From assembly GCA_001704765.1 (NCBI GenBank), contig MBFK01000136.1:1-64000 (forward strand): 64,000 nt of DNA, written 5' to 3'. The notes beneath the pieces are model-generated. The model worked only from the letters and a program-made list of their open reading frames with translations. It was not told where the DNA came from and made no database searches. Below are positions 50,488 to 60,924 of the stretch, piece by piece. The DNA is from Sinorhizobium shofinae. Lineage in GTDB: Bacteria > Pseudomonadota > Alphaproteobacteria > Rhizobiales > Rhizobiaceae. Position numbers and translations under genes: made by a program. The stretch's first letter is position 1; every line of letters begins with the position of its first letter.

Positions 50488-51747
50488 TCAGCGTGAACGC
50501 ACCCGGGATTCGAGCCGGGCGACAAGCGTCGCCCGGTCGACATTGAAGTTGCGGTCGATCCAGAAATCTTCGAGTTCCGTCAACAATTCCCCGATCTTCG
50601 GCCCGGCGGGGACGCCCGCCTTCAGGACATCGGCCCCGCTCAGCGGGAAGACGGGACGCTGCCACCTCTCCGCCCGCGCGAGCAGCCTGTGAAAAGCGGC
50701 GGTTTCGGCCAAAAAGGCCGGATCGGTTTCCGACTTGCGGCGAGCCGAAGCGAGCGAAAGCCTGAGGCGCGCGATGATGCCCTCTGCGCCGCGGCGGTAG
50801 AGTTGGCGATCGAGCGCTGCGTCCGCAAGCGTGGCGGCAATGGCCGGCGCCTCGGCAAACTGGGCGAGAAAGCCCTCTTCCGCTTTCGAAAGGCGCAGTC
50901 GCGCCGCCATCGCCTCGAGCCGCTCGGCCTCGGGAGGAACGATGGCCGCCAGCCTCAAGAGCGGCTCCGGTTTCCAGCCAAAGATCTTCTCGGCGGCAAT
51001 CAGTCCCGGAATGGCGTCGATGCCCCATTTCTCTGTTTCAGGCAAAACCGCACCGAGCACGCCTGCCTGACGCATCCAGAGCAGCGCGCGTCCCGGATCC
51101 TCGGCGGCAAGCAGCTTCTTCATCTCGCCCCAAACGCGCTCGACCGAGAGCGTTGAAAGCTTGGAGCGCGCCTGCGCACAGGCTTTAAGCCCCTCCGAGT
51201 CCGGTCTGCCGTGGCCGTAATGCGCAAAAAAGCGGAAGAAACGCAGGATGCGAAGGTAATCTTCCGCGACACGTTCAGCGGCGCTGCCGATGAAGCGCAG
51301 GGTCCGGCTGTCAATGTCGGGCAGGCCGCCGACATAGTCGAAAATCTCGCCTTTGGCGTCGGCATAAAGGGCGTTGATCGTGAAGTCGCGGCGTTCTGCA
51401 TCCGCTTTCCAGTCGGTGCCGAAGGCCACTTCTGCACGGCGGCCATCGGTCGCCACGTCGCGCCGCAACGTCGTCACCTCATAGGGTATTCCGTCGATCA
51501 CCAGCGTGACCGTGCCGTGGTCGATGCCCGTCGGCACCACCTTGATGCCGGCACCCTTCGCCCGTTCCGCCACATCCTCCGGATGCCAGGTTGTCGCGAG
51601 ATCGACGTCACCCGCCGGCAGGCCGAGGAGGGTGTTGCGAACGGCGCCCCCGACGACCCGCACTTCGCCGCCGTCGGCGTTCAACAGCTCGAAGACGCGG
51701 CGCAGCGAAGGAGCCCGGAACCACGGCTCGGCGACGATGGATGTCAT
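50488..51747 (-). CDS. CCA tRNA nucleotidyltransferase
   Basis: Class II poly(A) polymerase/CCA-adding family enzyme of 419 residues. The nucleotidyltransferase motif is VVGGAVRNTLLGLPAGDVDLAT near residue 32 with the catalytic carboxylates in DVD; RRDFTINAL and the head-neck segment SAAERVAEDYLRILRFFRFFA follow. The C-terminal body is Ala/Arg-rich. It matures or repairs tRNA 3' ends. Its start overlaps the NUDIX stop by four bases, giving the order DUF1285-NUDIX-CCA, a conserved alphaproteobacterial operon. Confidence 0.93.
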   Translation of the reverse strand: MTSIVAEPWFRAPSLRRVFELLNADGGEVRVVGGAVRNTLLGLPAGDVDLATTWHPEDVAERAKGAGIKVVPTGIDHGTVTLVIDGIPYEVTTLRRDVATDGRRAEVAFGTDWKADAERRDFTINALYADAKGEIFDYVGGLPDIDSRTLRFIGSAAERVAEDYLRILRFFRFFAHYGHGRPDSEGLKACAQARSKLSTLSVERVWGEMKKLLAAEDPGRALLWMRQAGVLGAVLPETEKWGIDAIPGLIAAEKIFGWKPEPLLRLAAIVPPEAERLEAMAARLRLSKAEEGFLAQFAEAPAIAATLADAALDRQLYRRGAEGIIARLRLSLASARRKSETDPAFLAETAAFHRLLARAERWQRPVFPLSGADVLKAGVPAGPKIGELLTELEDFWIDRNFNVDRATLVARLESRVRSR

Positions 51748-52376
51748 GCATAAAGCCTTTCGTAGAGCATGCGGACGATACCGGCCGTGATCCCCCAGAT
51801 GTTCCGTTCACCATAGGGCATCCGGTAGAAATGCCGCTCCGCGCCCTGCCAGTGGCCGCTTCCGCGCCCATGGTTGCTGGGATCCATGAGAAAGGAGAGC
51901 GGCACTTCGAAGACGCTTTCGACCTCTTCGGGATTGGGCACGAGCTCGAAACCGGGCTGGACGACGGCAAGCACCGGCGTGATGCGGAAACCGGACATCG
52001 CCATGTAATGCGGCAGGCGGCCGATCGTCTCGACGAAACGCGGATCAAGCCCGATCTCCTCCTGTGCTTCGCGGAGCGCCGCCACCTCGATGGAATGATC
52101 CTCAGGATCGACAGCTCCTCCCGGAAAGGCCACCTGTCCCGAATGCTTGCGCAAATGCGAGGTGCGCTGGGTGAAGATGACGCTCGCATCGTCGCCGTCG
52201 TCGACCACCGGAACGAGCACCGCCGCATCCTTCAGATGCAGGGACTCGAGATAGGGCACGATGCCGGGGTTGAGGAGAAAGTCGCCGTGTTCGCGCCAGG
52301 CGGTCTCGATCGGACCGCCCGTCTGCTTGAGCGCACGGCGACGGAACTCGTCGGCGGAAAAAAGCGGATGGCTCAT
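51744..52376 (-). CDS. CoA pyrophosphatase (NUDIX, NudL type)
   Basis: A 210-residue NUDIX hydrolase. The Nudix box fits GGAVDPEDHSIEVAALREAQ followed by EEIGL, and upstream is the CoAse-type QRTSHLRKHSGQVAFPGG. Such enzymes cleave CoA or related dinucleotide pyrophosphates. It overlaps the flanking genes by four bases on each side, so the three-gene unit is translationally coupled. Confidence 0.9.
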   Translation of the reverse strand: MSHPLFSADEFRRRALKQTGGPIETAWREHGDFLLNPGIVPYLESLHLKDAAVLVPVVDDGDDASVIFTQRTSHLRKHSGQVAFPGGAVDPEDHSIEVAALREAQEEIGLDPRFVETIGRLPHYMAMSGFRITPVLAVVQPGFELVPNPEEVESVFEVPLSFLMDPSNHGRGSGHWQGAERHFYRMPYGERNIWGITAGIVRMLYERLYA

Positions 52377-52996
52377 CGCGACAGCGCTTCCAGTTCGGCT
52401 GCCGGCATGATCGGGAAAACGGCTCCCGCAGATCTGACGCAGAACATGTCGACGCCGTCGATCTCGGTGGTTTCGCCGAGATCGACGATGTCGTACATGA
52501 CCGGCCGGGAAACGAGCGCCTCCAGGCGGCCGCGCACGTGCAGATAGGGCTTCAGCTCGCGGTTGTCGCCGTGGATGACGAAGCGCAGCGGATGCTCGGG
52601 CCCCGCCTCCACCACGTCGCCGACATTGGTCCGGAAGGTGAGCACGGTTTCGTCATCCCTGGCGGTGACACTCATCTCGACGGCGATGAACGGCGCATCG
52701 GCGACGCGGATGCCGACCTTTTCCACCGGCGTAACGAGATAGGTCTTGCCGTCGTCGTCCTTGCGCAGAACCGTGGAAAACAATCTCACCAGCGGCTGCC
52801 GGCCGATCGGCGTGCCCATGTAGAACCACGTTCCATCGCCGCGGATTTCCATGTCGATGTTGCCGCAGAATGGCGGATTCCAGCGCTCGACCGGCGGCAG
52901 CCCTCTTGCTTCGCCGCCCGTCTGGCCCGCAGCGCGCGCGATGAGCGCGGCAAGCCCCGCCGCATCGCCCGTCTGCTGAATCTTGGTTTCTGCCAT
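52373..52996 (-). CDS. DUF1285 domain protein
   Basis: A 207-residue protein with the DUF1285 core: PPVERWNPPFCGNIDMEIRG, DGTWFYMGTPIGRQPLVRLF, and FRTNVGDVVEAGPEHPLRF. The family has a two-domain fold with no known activity. I use the ATG at 52996 (MAETKIQQTG), discarding 29 unconserved upstream codons. First gene of the DUF1285-NUDIX-CCA operon; diverges from the MoxR operon across 267 bases. Confidence 0.88.
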   Translation of the reverse strand: MAETKIQQTGDAAGLAALIARAAGQTGGEARGLPPVERWNPPFCGNIDMEIRGDGTWFYMGTPIGRQPLVRLFSTVLRKDDDGKTYLVTPVEKVGIRVADAPFIAVEMSVTARDDETVLTFRTNVGDVVEAGPEHPLRFVIHGDNRELKPYLHVRGRLEALVSRPVMYDIVDLGETTEIDGVDMFCVRSAGAVFPIMPAAELEALSR

Positions 52997-53263
52997 CGTT
53001 CTGTCCCGTTTGGCCCCAATCTTGCCTCGGAAGCGTAGCGCGTCCACGAGACGTGCTGGATGTTCGTCCTCGGTTACGAGCACCTTGACCGTACTTCGCG
53101 CTTAGCGGAGAAGCACCGGAATGCTTCTGGGCTTCTTGAAGCTCACGAGATAGTGCGTTGGCGGCGGCTTGTCAGCCGTTTGCCAGGGTCTAAATTGAAA
53201 AAAGGGGAACCGAATTCCGGGTGATGCCGAATCGGTTCGACGCGCACGAGCGGGAGACAGGCG

Positions 53264-54277
<1,014 letters not shown>

Positions 54278-54280
54278 CGC

Positions 54281-55201
54281 ATGGCCTCGATCGGGCAGAC
54301 AGTCGCGCGCACACCCTCCGGAGAAGTGCTGTCGCGCGCCCAACAGCGCGCGATGCTCGTCCCCGACTGCCTTGTCGAGGCGCGTCGCATCGCCAACACG
54401 GTGATTGCCGGCTGGCACGGCCGGCGCAAGCGCGGCATCGGCGAGAATTTCTGGCAGTTCCGCCCCTACAGCCAAGGCGAAAGCCTGTCGCGCATTGACT
54501 GGCGCCGCTCCGCCCGCGACGACCACACCTATGTTCGCGACCGCGAATGGGAAGCAGCGCACACGATCTGGCTCTGGGCGGATCTTTCGCCCTCGATGAT
54601 GTACAAGTCGACGCTCGGCGCCGTCTCGAAGGAAAGCCGCGCACTGGTGCTGATGCTTGCGCTTGCCGAAATCCTCGCCCGCTCCGGCGAGCGGATCGGC
54701 TGCCCCGGGGTAATGGAGCCGGTTTCCGCCCGCAACGCCGCCGAGCGTCTGGCGGCGGCGATCATGCTGAGCCCACTTGCTGGCGGCCTGCCTGAAACCG
54801 GCATGATCCGCGGCGCCAGCGATCTCGTCCTGATCGGCGACTTCCTCGACCCGGCCGACAAGGTGATGGGGCGGCTCGGCCCGCTCGCCCACCGGGGGCT
54901 GCGAGGGCATGTCGTCGAGATCGCCGACCCGGCCGAAGAGGTCTTCCCCTATGCGGGCCGCACCGAATTCACCGATCCGGAAACCGGCGAGAAACTGACG
55001 GCCGGCCGCGCCGAGATCCTGCGCGAGGATTACCAGCGCGCCTATCGCGCCCGCCGCGACAGCCTCGGCGCTGGTCTGCGCCATCTTGGCTGGACCTTCA
55101 TCCCGCATCGGACCGACCGGCCGGCATCGGAGGCCCTCGTAGGCGTGCATATGTATCTTTCCGGAATGCCCACCCGCGCGACACACGGGGGGCAACTATG
55201 A
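54281..55201 (+). CDS. DUF58 domain protein
   Basis: A 306-residue DUF58 protein, the standard partner of MoxR ATPases. Signature segments are GRRKRGIGENFWQFRPYSQG, SRIDWRRSARDDHTYVRDRE, and the VWA-like strand IWLWADLSPSM, whose DLSPS keeps the DxSxS metal pattern. No transmembrane helix is visible, unlike some longer DUF58 proteins. The stop overlaps the next start by four bases. Confidence 0.93.
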   Translation: MASIGQTVARTPSGEVLSRAQQRAMLVPDCLVEARRIANTVIAGWHGRRKRGIGENFWQFRPYSQGESLSRIDWRRSARDDHTYVRDREWEAAHTIWLWADLSPSMMYKSTLGAVSKESRALVLMLALAEILARSGERIGCPGVMEPVSARNAAERLAAAIMLSPLAGGLPETGMIRGASDLVLIGDFLDPADKVMGRLGPLAHRGLRGHVVEIADPAEEVFPYAGRTEFTDPETGEKLTAGRAEILREDYQRAYRARRDSLGAGLRHLGWTFIPHRTDRPASEALVGVHMYLSGMPTRATHGGQL

Positions 55202-58011
55202 TCGGCGGCCTCGCCTTCGCCTTTGCCAACCCCGCAATACTGGCAGCGCTTGTGGCCTTGCCGGTGATCTGGTGGCTTCTGCGCATGATGCCGCCGAGGC
55301 CCGCGGCGGAAGTATTTCCGCCGCTGCGCATCCTCGCCTCGGTGATCAAGCGCGAGGAGACGCCGTCGAAAAGCCCCTGGTGGCTGACGCTCCTCAGGAT
55401 ACTGATGGCCGCGGCGGTTATCTTTGCGATCGCGGACCCGGTCTTCAACCCCCGCAGCAACACGCTCGCCTCATCCGGTCCGTTGGCGCTCGTGATCGAC
55501 AACAGCTGGGCGACCGCGCCCGATTGGGAGCGAAGGGTCGAAGCTGCGTCGGCGTTGATCGACGATGCCGAGGCGAAAGATCTTGCCGTTTCGGTCCTTT
55601 TTACCGGCGATCGGCAGCACGATTCGACGCCGGCATCGGCCGCCGCCGCACGCACCCGGCTCGCCGCCGCCGCGCCCGAGCCGCTTCCCGCCGATCGCCG
55701 ATCGGCGCTCGCGGCGCTCAAGACAGCCTTCGATGCCGCCCCGCCCGGGACGATCGCCTTCGTCACCGATGGCATCGAAACGGCTGATGGCAAGACCATG
55801 GAGGCGCTGAACGAGATCGGCGCGGCCGAAATCCGGCTGATCGAGGCGGACGGCGGCCAGGCGGTGGCCCTCACCAGCACGAGCAATGAGTCGAACGGCA
55901 TGTCGGTGACGGCAACCCGCCTGAAGACGGACGACCGCCGGTCTCTTTCGATTGTCGCTTACGATACCCGCGGCCGTGCCATCGCCGACGGCGCAATCGA
56001 TTTCGCCCCCGGGGCCGCTATCGCCAGGGGAACGATCGAAGCCCCATTCGAACTGCGCAACGATTTCGCCCGCATCGGCATCGAAGGCGCGGCGAGCGCC
56101 GGCGCCACCCATCTCCTTGACGACGGTTTCCGCCGGCGTCGCGTCGCGCTTCTGAGCGGTGAGGCGCGCGACCTCTCGCAGCCGCTGCTTTCGCCGCTCT
56201 ACTACATCAATCGCGCGCTCGCCCCGTATGCCGATCTCATAGAACCGCGCGAGACCGACCTCGCCGTCGCCATTCCTGAACTTTTGGAACAGCGCCCTTC
56301 CGTCCTGATTATGGCCGACATCGGCCGGTTGCCCGAAGAAACCTATCCGCTGCTGGCGAAGTGGATCGAGAATGGCGGCATGCTGATCCGCTTCGCCGGT
56401 CCGCGGCTTGCCGCAGCACCGGCGGACGATCCGCTCGTTCCCGTAACCCTCCGGCAAGGGGAGCGGGCGCTCGGTGGCGCGCTCTCCTGGTCCGAACCGC
56501 AGCCGCTTGCCGACTATCCCGCCAACAGCCCCTTCGCGGGCATGGCGCGGCCGAGCGACATCCTGGTCAAACGGCAGGTTCTGGCCGAGCCGACGGCAGA
56601 TCTGGTCGAGCGCACCTGGGCAAACCTCGCCGACGGCACGCCGCTGGTGACGACGGCGGCGCGGGGCACCGGCCGCATCGTTCTCTTCCATGTCAGTGCC
56701 GAGGCAACCTGGTCGAACCTGCCGATCTCCGGGCATTTCGTGGAGATGCTTCGCCGTAGCGTCCAGCTTTCGCGCAGCGGCGGCGTCGCCGGTGAAGGCA
56801 AGGCAGCGCAGGCGCACACGCTGGCACCATTCCGGCTCCTCAACGCCGACGGCGTGCTGGTCGCAGAAACCGGCAATGCCCGCCCGCTGGAGGTCCAGCC
56901 AGGAAAGACTCCCGTCACTACGCCGGACAACCCGCCCGGTCTCTATGGCTCCGAGGACGGATTTACGGCTTTGAACCTGTTGCCGCGCGACGCCGAACTC
57001 AAGCGGATCGACATGACTCTTGCCGGACCCCACACCGTCGAACGGCTCGCTCGTGCAGAGAGTTGGTCGCTGAAACCGGCCTTGCTGACACTCGCCCTGC
57101 TTCTGCTCATCGCCGATGCCGTCATCGTGCTCTTCATGGGCGGCGCCTTTTCTCGCCTCCGCATGGCACGCGCCGCGTCGGTGCTGATCTTCGCGATTGC
57201 CGCAAGCGCGCTCTTCACGCCGCCACGGGCCTTTGCGGACGACACGCGCCCCGGCGACGAGCGCATTCTCGAACGTCTGGACACGACGCATCTCGCCTAT
57301 GTCGTCACCGGCGAGGACGAGGTCGACCGGCTTTCGGAGAGCGGGCTTCGCGGGCTTACCGATTTCCTCACCTACCGCACGACGCTTGAACCCGGCGCGC
57401 CGGTCGGTCTCGACATTACCAGAGACGAGCTCAGCCTATATCCGATCATCTACTGGCCGGTCTCGGCGAGCGCACCCATGCCGAGCCCGCAAGACGTCAG
57501 CCGCATTGACGCCTATATGCGCGCCGGCGGCACCGTCCTGTTCGACACGCGCGACCAATTCTCCTCGCTCGGCGCCACCTCGACCGGCACCAGCCCGAAC
57601 ACGGAACGGCTGCAGGCCATATTGGCCAATCTGGACATACCGCCGCTGGAACCGGTGCCTGCTGACCACGTGCTGACCAAGGCCTTCTACCTACTGACGA
57701 ATTTCCCCGGTCGCTACACCGGGAGCCCGCTATGGATCGAGGCGCAGTTCGAAAATCGCGACGAGCCGAGCAATCGACCGGCCCGTTCGGGTGACGGCGT
57801 AACGCCGATCATGATCACCGGCAACGACTTTGCCGGTGCCTGGGCGGTGGACGCGAACGGCGCCGCCCTGCTGCCGACCGTCCCGCCGGACGAGATGCAG
57901 CGCGAATATGCCTTCCGCTCCGGCGTGAACATCATGATGTACATGCTGACAGGCAACTATAAAGCCGACCAGGTACACGTCCCGGCCCTGCTCGAGCGGC
58001 TCGGACAATGA
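55198..58011 (+). CDS. BatA-like N-terminal/DUF4159 membrane protein
   Basis: A 937-residue protein. The N-terminal Aerotolerance (BatA) segment is a helix LAFANPAILAALVALPVIWWLL with a second helix LLRILMAAAVIFAIADPVF. A VWA-like domain follows, but its metal site reads DNSWA, lacking the second serine. A long middle part has GATase-like folds. Further helices (LLTLALLLLIADAVIVLFMGG and VLIFAIAASALF) precede a C-terminal DUF4159 domain that begins ILERLDTTHLAYVVTG and includes YPIIYWPVS. Probably inner-membrane with large periplasmic parts. Function unknown. Confidence 0.9.
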   Translation: MIGGLAFAFANPAILAALVALPVIWWLLRMMPPRPAAEVFPPLRILASVIKREETPSKSPWWLTLLRILMAAAVIFAIADPVFNPRSNTLASSGPLALVIDNSWATAPDWERRVEAASALIDDAEAKDLAVSVLFTGDRQHDSTPASAAAARTRLAAAAPEPLPADRRSALAALKTAFDAAPPGTIAFVTDGIETADGKTMEALNEIGAAEIRLIEADGGQAVALTSTSNESNGMSVTATRLKTDDRRSLSIVAYDTRGRAIADGAIDFAPGAAIARGTIEAPFELRNDFARIGIEGAASAGATHLLDDGFRRRRVALLSGEARDLSQPLLSPLYYINRALAPYADLIEPRETDLAVAIPELLEQRPSVLIMADIGRLPEETYPLLAKWIENGGMLIRFAGPRLAAAPADDPLVPVTLRQGERALGGALSWSEPQPLADYPANSPFAGMARPSDILVKRQVLAEPTADLVERTWANLADGTPLVTTAARGTGRIVLFHVSAEATWSNLPISGHFVEMLRRSVQLSRSGGVAGEGKAAQAHTLAPFRLLNADGVLVAETGNARPLEVQPGKTPVTTPDNPPGLYGSEDGFTALNLLPRDAELKRIDMTLAGPHTVERLARAESWSLKPALLTLALLLLIADAVIVLFMGGAFSRLRMARAASVLIFAIAASALFTPPRAFADDTRPGDERILERLDTTHLAYVVTGEDEVDRLSESGLRGLTDFLTYRTTLEPGAPVGLDITRDELSLYPIIYWPVSASAPMPSPQDVSRIDAYMRAGGTVLFDTRDQFSSLGATSTGTSPNTERLQAILANLDIPPLEPVPADHVLTKAFYLLTNFPGRYTGSPLWIEAQFENRDEPSNRPARSGDGVTPIMITGNDFAGAWAVDANGAALLPTVPPDEMQREYAFRSGVNIMMYMLTGNYKADQVHVPALLERLGQ

Positions 58012-58018
58012 GGCAGCG

Positions 58019-60088
58019 ATGACGATCGATTTTTCACCGCTCCTTCCCTGGCCCTACCTTGTCGCCCTGGCGCTCGTTGCGATGGCCTTGGCGGCGCTCG
58101 GCATCTGGCAGGGCGTTCGTGGCGCCTGGCTCCGGGCCGCGGCACTTGCGGCATTCTGCCTTGCACTTGCCAATCCGGTGCTTTTCCAGGAAGAGCGCGA
58201 GCCGCTCTCGACCATCGTCGCCGTCGTCGTCGACCGCAGCCAGAGCCAGGACAATGCCGGCCGGCGCGAACAGACCGACAAGGCACTCGCCGACCTCAAG
58301 GAGCGGCTCGCCCGCTTCCCCCAGATCGAGACACGCGTCGTCGAGGCGGCGGATAGCGAGGAGACCGAGGCTCCCTCGACAAAGCTCTTCGGCGCGCTGG
58401 CGACGGCGCTTGCCGACGTGCCGCCCGCCCGCGTCGGCGGCGCCATCTTCATCACCGACGGCCAGATCCACGACGTGCCGGACGTCAATCAGAAGCTCGG
58501 TTTCGACGCGCCGATCCACGGATTGATCACCGGCAAGCCGGACGAAGTCGACCGACGCATCGAGATCGTCAACGCACCACGCTTCGGCATCGTCGGCGAG
58601 CAGCAGAAACTGACCTTCCGCGTCGTGGACGATGGCGCGGCCGCCGGCGGCAGTGCCGAGGTCACGATCCGTCTCAACGGCAACGAGATCGCAACGGAGC
58701 AGGTGGAACCGGGAACGGATGTCCCGTTCAGCTTCACCGTGCCGCGCGGCGGCAACAATATTCTCGAGTTCGCAGTCAATCCGATCCAGGGCGAAGTCAC
58801 GGAGACCAACAATCGCGCCGTTCACGTGCTGGATGGCATTCGCGAGAACCTGCGCGTGCTCCTCGTCTCCGGCGAGCCGCACGCCGGCGAACGGGCCTGG
58901 CGCAATCTTCTGAAATCCGACGCCGCCGTCGACCTCGTGCACTTCACCATTTTGCGGCCGCCGGAAAAGCAGGACGGCACGCCGATCAACGAACTTTCGC
59001 TCATCGCCTTTCCGACGCGCGAGCTCTTCGTCGACAAGATCAGCGAGTTCGATCTGATCATCTTCGACCGCTACCAGCACCGCGGCGTGCTGCCCATTCT
59101 CTACTACGACAATATCGCCCAGTACGTGCAGAACGGCGGTGCGCTGCTGATTGCGGCGGGGCCGGAACACGCCGGCGACGATTCGATCGCGGCAACGCCG
59201 CTTGCGACTGTCCTGCCCGCAAACCCCACCGGTGTCATGAACGAGAAGGCCTTCTTCCCGCGGCTTTCCGAGGAAGGCCGCAAGCACCCGGTGACCCGCG
59301 GCCTCGAAGGCGCCTCGAGCGAGCCGCCAAGCTGGGGACGCTGGTTCCGCGCCGTCGACGTCGACAGGCCGCTCGGCCAGACCGTCATGGAGGCGGCGGA
59401 CGGCAAGCCGCTCCTGGTCCTCAACCGCGTCGGCAAAGGCCGCGTCGCCATGCTGCTCTCCGACCAGGGCTGGCTCTGGGCGCGCGGCTTCGAAGGCGGC
59501 GGGCCGCATATCTCGCTCTACCGGCGCACCGCCCATTGGCTGATGCAGGAACCGGCGCTCGAGGAAGAAGCGCTGACCGCGCGCGCCTTGGGGCGGACGC
59601 TGGAGGTCACCCGGCAGACGATCGAAGGCGACCCCGGCCAGGCGACGCTCACCTACCCGTCCGGGCGAACGCAGGAGATAGGGCTCACTGAACGCGAACC
59701 GGGGCTCTACAAGGCGGAGGTGAAGACCGACGAAATCGGCCTCTTCGAGGTCGCCAATGACGAGCTGACGACGCTGGTGCATGTCGGCAATGTCGATGCG
59801 CCGGAGTTCAAGGCGGCGATCTCGACAGAGGAAAAACTCGAGCCCTGGGCGGAGAAGACCAGGGGTATCGTCCGCCGGCTTGCGGATGCGGACGGCCCTG
59901 TCGATCTTCCCTCGATCCTGCCGGTCCGAGGCGCAGTGCGCGTCGCCGACGACCAGCGCCTGTCGCTGCGCATGACCGACGAATCGGTACTCAAAGGCGT
60001 CAATTCGCTGTCGCTTTTCGCGGGCCTCTTCGGCCTCGCCGCCCTGCTCTTCCTGGTCTCGGCCGCGTGGTACCGCGAAGGGCGGTAG
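58019..60088 (+). CDS. large membrane protein with VWA and GATase-like domains
   Basis: A 689-residue protein, last of the MoxR operon, starting seven bases after its neighbour. Two N-terminal helices (about residues 8-55) precede VAVVVDRSQSQDN, where DRSQS is an intact DxSxS MIDAS motif. Beta-rich segments follow, then a class I GATase-like region (LRVLLVSGEPHAGERAWRNLL, GGALLIAAGPEH), and a C-terminal helix (SLFAGLFGLAALLFLVSAAWY). It resembles uncharacterised alphaproteobacterial proteins linked to MoxR/DUF58. A role in envelope assembly or stress is inference. Confidence 0.85.
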   Translation: MTIDFSPLLPWPYLVALALVAMALAALGIWQGVRGAWLRAAALAAFCLALANPVLFQEEREPLSTIVAVVVDRSQSQDNAGRREQTDKALADLKERLARFPQIETRVVEAADSEETEAPSTKLFGALATALADVPPARVGGAIFITDGQIHDVPDVNQKLGFDAPIHGLITGKPDEVDRRIEIVNAPRFGIVGEQQKLTFRVVDDGAAAGGSAEVTIRLNGNEIATEQVEPGTDVPFSFTVPRGGNNILEFAVNPIQGEVTETNNRAVHVLDGIRENLRVLLVSGEPHAGERAWRNLLKSDAAVDLVHFTILRPPEKQDGTPINELSLIAFPTRELFVDKISEFDLIIFDRYQHRGVLPILYYDNIAQYVQNGGALLIAAGPEHAGDDSIAATPLATVLPANPTGVMNEKAFFPRLSEEGRKHPVTRGLEGASSEPPSWGRWFRAVDVDRPLGQTVMEAADGKPLLVLNRVGKGRVAMLLSDQGWLWARGFEGGGPHISLYRRTAHWLMQEPALEEEALTARALGRTLEVTRQTIEGDPGQATLTYPSGRTQEIGLTEREPGLYKAEVKTDEIGLFEVANDELTTLVHVGNVDAPEFKAAISTEEKLEPWAEKTRGIVRRLADADGPVDLPSILPVRGAVRVADDQRLSLRMTDESVLKGVNSLSLFAGLFGLAALLFLVSAAWYREGR

Positions 60089-60104
60089 TGCGCGCTCACT
60101 GACA

Positions 60105-60665
60105 TCAGGCCGCCGCCCCCTGAGCCTCCGCCGGCTCGTCGACCGCCCGTGCGATCGCAACACTGTCGTCCCGCCAGGCGATTACGCCTCCAAGCCGCGC
60201 GTGAACGTCGGCTGCGATCGGCACGACCAGCACCCGGGCGGGATCGACCGGACCGGGGAACTCGAGTGCGCCATACCGGACCTTCTCGAAGCCGAGCGGC
60301 TGGTAATAGGGCGGGTCGCCGACCAGGATGACCGCCTCGGAACCTTTCCGCCGCGCAGCCTCGACGGCAATCCGCACCAGTTCCCGGCCGATGCCCTTGT
60401 TCTTGTGCGAGGGCTGAACGGCGAGCGGGCCGAGCAGGTGCCCTTTGACGGACCCCGCGTTCACCGGGGTCATCCGCACCGATGCGATCGTTTCGCCGTC
60501 GTCGGTGCAGATGAACGACAGCGACCGGTCGTGCGGTCCCTGCTCGCGAATCCGCGCCGCCGCCCGTGCAAACCGGCCGGGGCCGAAGGCTTCCTCATTG
60601 ATGATTTCGATGGCTGCGTCGTGGGAGGCGTCTTCAGTCAGATAGACGAGATCGAGCTTTTTCAT
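60105..60665 (-). CDS. GNAT family N-acetyltransferase
   Basis: A 186-residue acetyltransferase. The acetyl-CoA site is LGPLAVQPSHKNKGIGRELVRIA, preceded by the strand TIASVRMTPV and followed by VILVGDPPYYQPLGFEKV, typical of the YhbS-like subgroup. The substrate is unknown. It converges with the MoxR operon and is followed upstream by a 259-base gap before the glutathionyl-hydroquinone reductase, in which I see no gene. Confidence 0.87.
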   Translation of the reverse strand: MKKLDLVYLTEDASHDAAIEIINEEAFGPGRFARAAARIREQGPHDRSLSFICTDDGETIASVRMTPVNAGSVKGHLLGPLAVQPSHKNKGIGRELVRIAVEAARRKGSEAVILVGDPPYYQPLGFEKVRYGALEFPGPVDPARVLVVPIAADVHARLGGVIAWRDDSVAIARAVDEPAEAQGAAA

Positions 60666-60924
60666 GGATGTCGAGAACCGGCATGCGAACGAACAATAGG
60701 GATGGCTCGCCCAAAGGGCGTTTGCAGCATCAGCGTCGTCGCAGGCTTCCCGACAGGATCATTGGTTACGGTCACTTCCGAAAAATGAAAAAGGTTCGCA
60801 TCGCCGATAGCAGAAAATCGCCGCCTGTCAAAGCCTAAAACGCACTGTTCAGAATTTCACACCTATCGGCGAGGCGATCGCGCGTTATCTATCGAGCAGA
60901 GTAAGAACAGGAAGGAACGCGCTC

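Noticed and set aside
55471-57291. A 606-codon minus-strand frame inside the DUF4159 gene
   Set aside because: Shadow frame with Arg/Gly-rich low-complexity content; no motif or ribosome-binding site.
58034-60163. A 709-codon minus-strand frame opposite the last MoxR-operon gene
   Set aside because: Antisense shadow of a supported membrane protein, without motifs.
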